Assembly (NCBI GenBank): GCA_963210315.1
Contig: OY723313.1
Location: 1,789,944 to 1,853,943 of the forward strand
Reading direction: 5' to 3'
DNA: 64,000 nt
Source of the DNA: Rhynchopus euleeides
Taxonomy: Eukaryota > Euglenozoa > Diplonemea > Diplonemida > Diplonemidae
Positions 63,524 to 64,000 of the stretch are shown here, piece by piece (position 1 is the first letter of the stretch; each line of letters begins with the position of its first letter). The position numbers and the translations under genes were made by a program. The notes below the pieces were generated by a model that made no database searches, had not been told where the DNA came from, and saw only the letters and a program-made list of their open reading frames with translations.

Positions 63524-64000
63524 TTTTGGGGGGACATCCGGACCGAGAATCTTTGCAGCTGTTGTTTGTCTGGGCTAGTTGGTACAGAATACAAGGTACA
63601 AGAGACAAGCAAGACAAGAAACGAAAAGAAGAAAGCGAAAGAAACACACATGAAAAGATCACACACATCAAACGACACGCCCAAAATGGCACAGCCTCTG
63701 GACATCCACTTAGCCAGCGAGGACCACACTGGTGACAGATTGCTCGTACATAACTCCAAAAACGGGGGGCTTGGTTGCTTCAATAGCATATGGTTGCTAG
63801 CCGCCAACCGCTTTTGTGTTATGTGCAAGGAACCTGAAGTGGAAGTTGCACATTACACATTGCAATGAATGCTGAAACACAGAGTGTCACAGGAAACGAT
63901 CGAGTAAAGAAAAACTCAAAGAAAAAGCCCAAAAGGGAAACACAAGCTAGCTGGGACAACGCTAGGGTTCAGAAAACTGCTCTTTGTAGTGATGGAGGGG
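63524..64000 (-). repeat. Long inverted repeat, right arm (cut by window end)
   Basis: Reverse complement of 61864-62339. The inner end reads CTTTTGGGGGGACATCCGG, without the long A run seen on the left arm. The arm continues beyond the window. Confidence 0.9.

Overview
The window is nuclear DNA of a GC-rich protist with spliced genes. Sixteen cis-introns can be placed from the sequence. All 16 have a GTATG donor and an AG acceptor, and most are 45-60 bases long. Nearly every start codon also lies 2-31 bases after a pyrimidine-rich stretch ending in AG, with no promoter-like sequence between neighbouring genes. Genes lie in same-strand runs. Together these suggest directional gene clusters with spliced-leader maturation, as in Euglenozoa. 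A diplonemid is my best guess because conventional introns are frequent. Dinoflagellate relatives, perkinsids and chromerids are not excluded, because no spliced-leader gene or rRNA lies here.

Layout. A plus-strand gene with a class III nucleotide-cyclase-like domain ends at 1006. From 1.0 to 9.7 kb is a convergent strand switch full of mobile DNA: six near-identical copies of a 109-bp inverted-repeat element with 3-bp target duplications (1-9.7 kb), a 5'-truncated LINE, a retroposon and several foldback repeats. A minus-strand cluster (9.7-15.8 kb) holds a gene broken by a 131-bp foldback, a THOC6-like WD40 protein, a seven-exon RING protein and ribosomal protein uS3. The divergent switch (15.8-36.2 kb) carries nested TA-flanked DNA transposons, one with a DDE transposase, and a hAT-like transposase gene whose roughly 3-kb intron is packed with other elements.

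A plus-strand cluster of seven genes (36.2-49.7 kb) follows: an unknown protein, phosphoacetylglucosamine mutase, two unknown proteins, a MYND-SET protein, and two coiled-coil proteins that look cytoskeletal or ciliary. A 32-bp tandem repeat (18.3 copies) separates this cluster from a 3101-codon uninterrupted LINE ORF (51.1-60.4 kb). That ORF has reverse transcriptase, a restriction-like endonuclease, zinc fingers and several OTU-like protease domains. The window ends in a long inverted repeat (arms of at least 476 bp).

The host genes are housekeeping or structural and show no shared pathway. What unites the region is its architecture: short-intron gene clusters separated by strand-switch regions where young mobile elements have piled into one another. 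No tRNA, rRNA or CRISPR was found.
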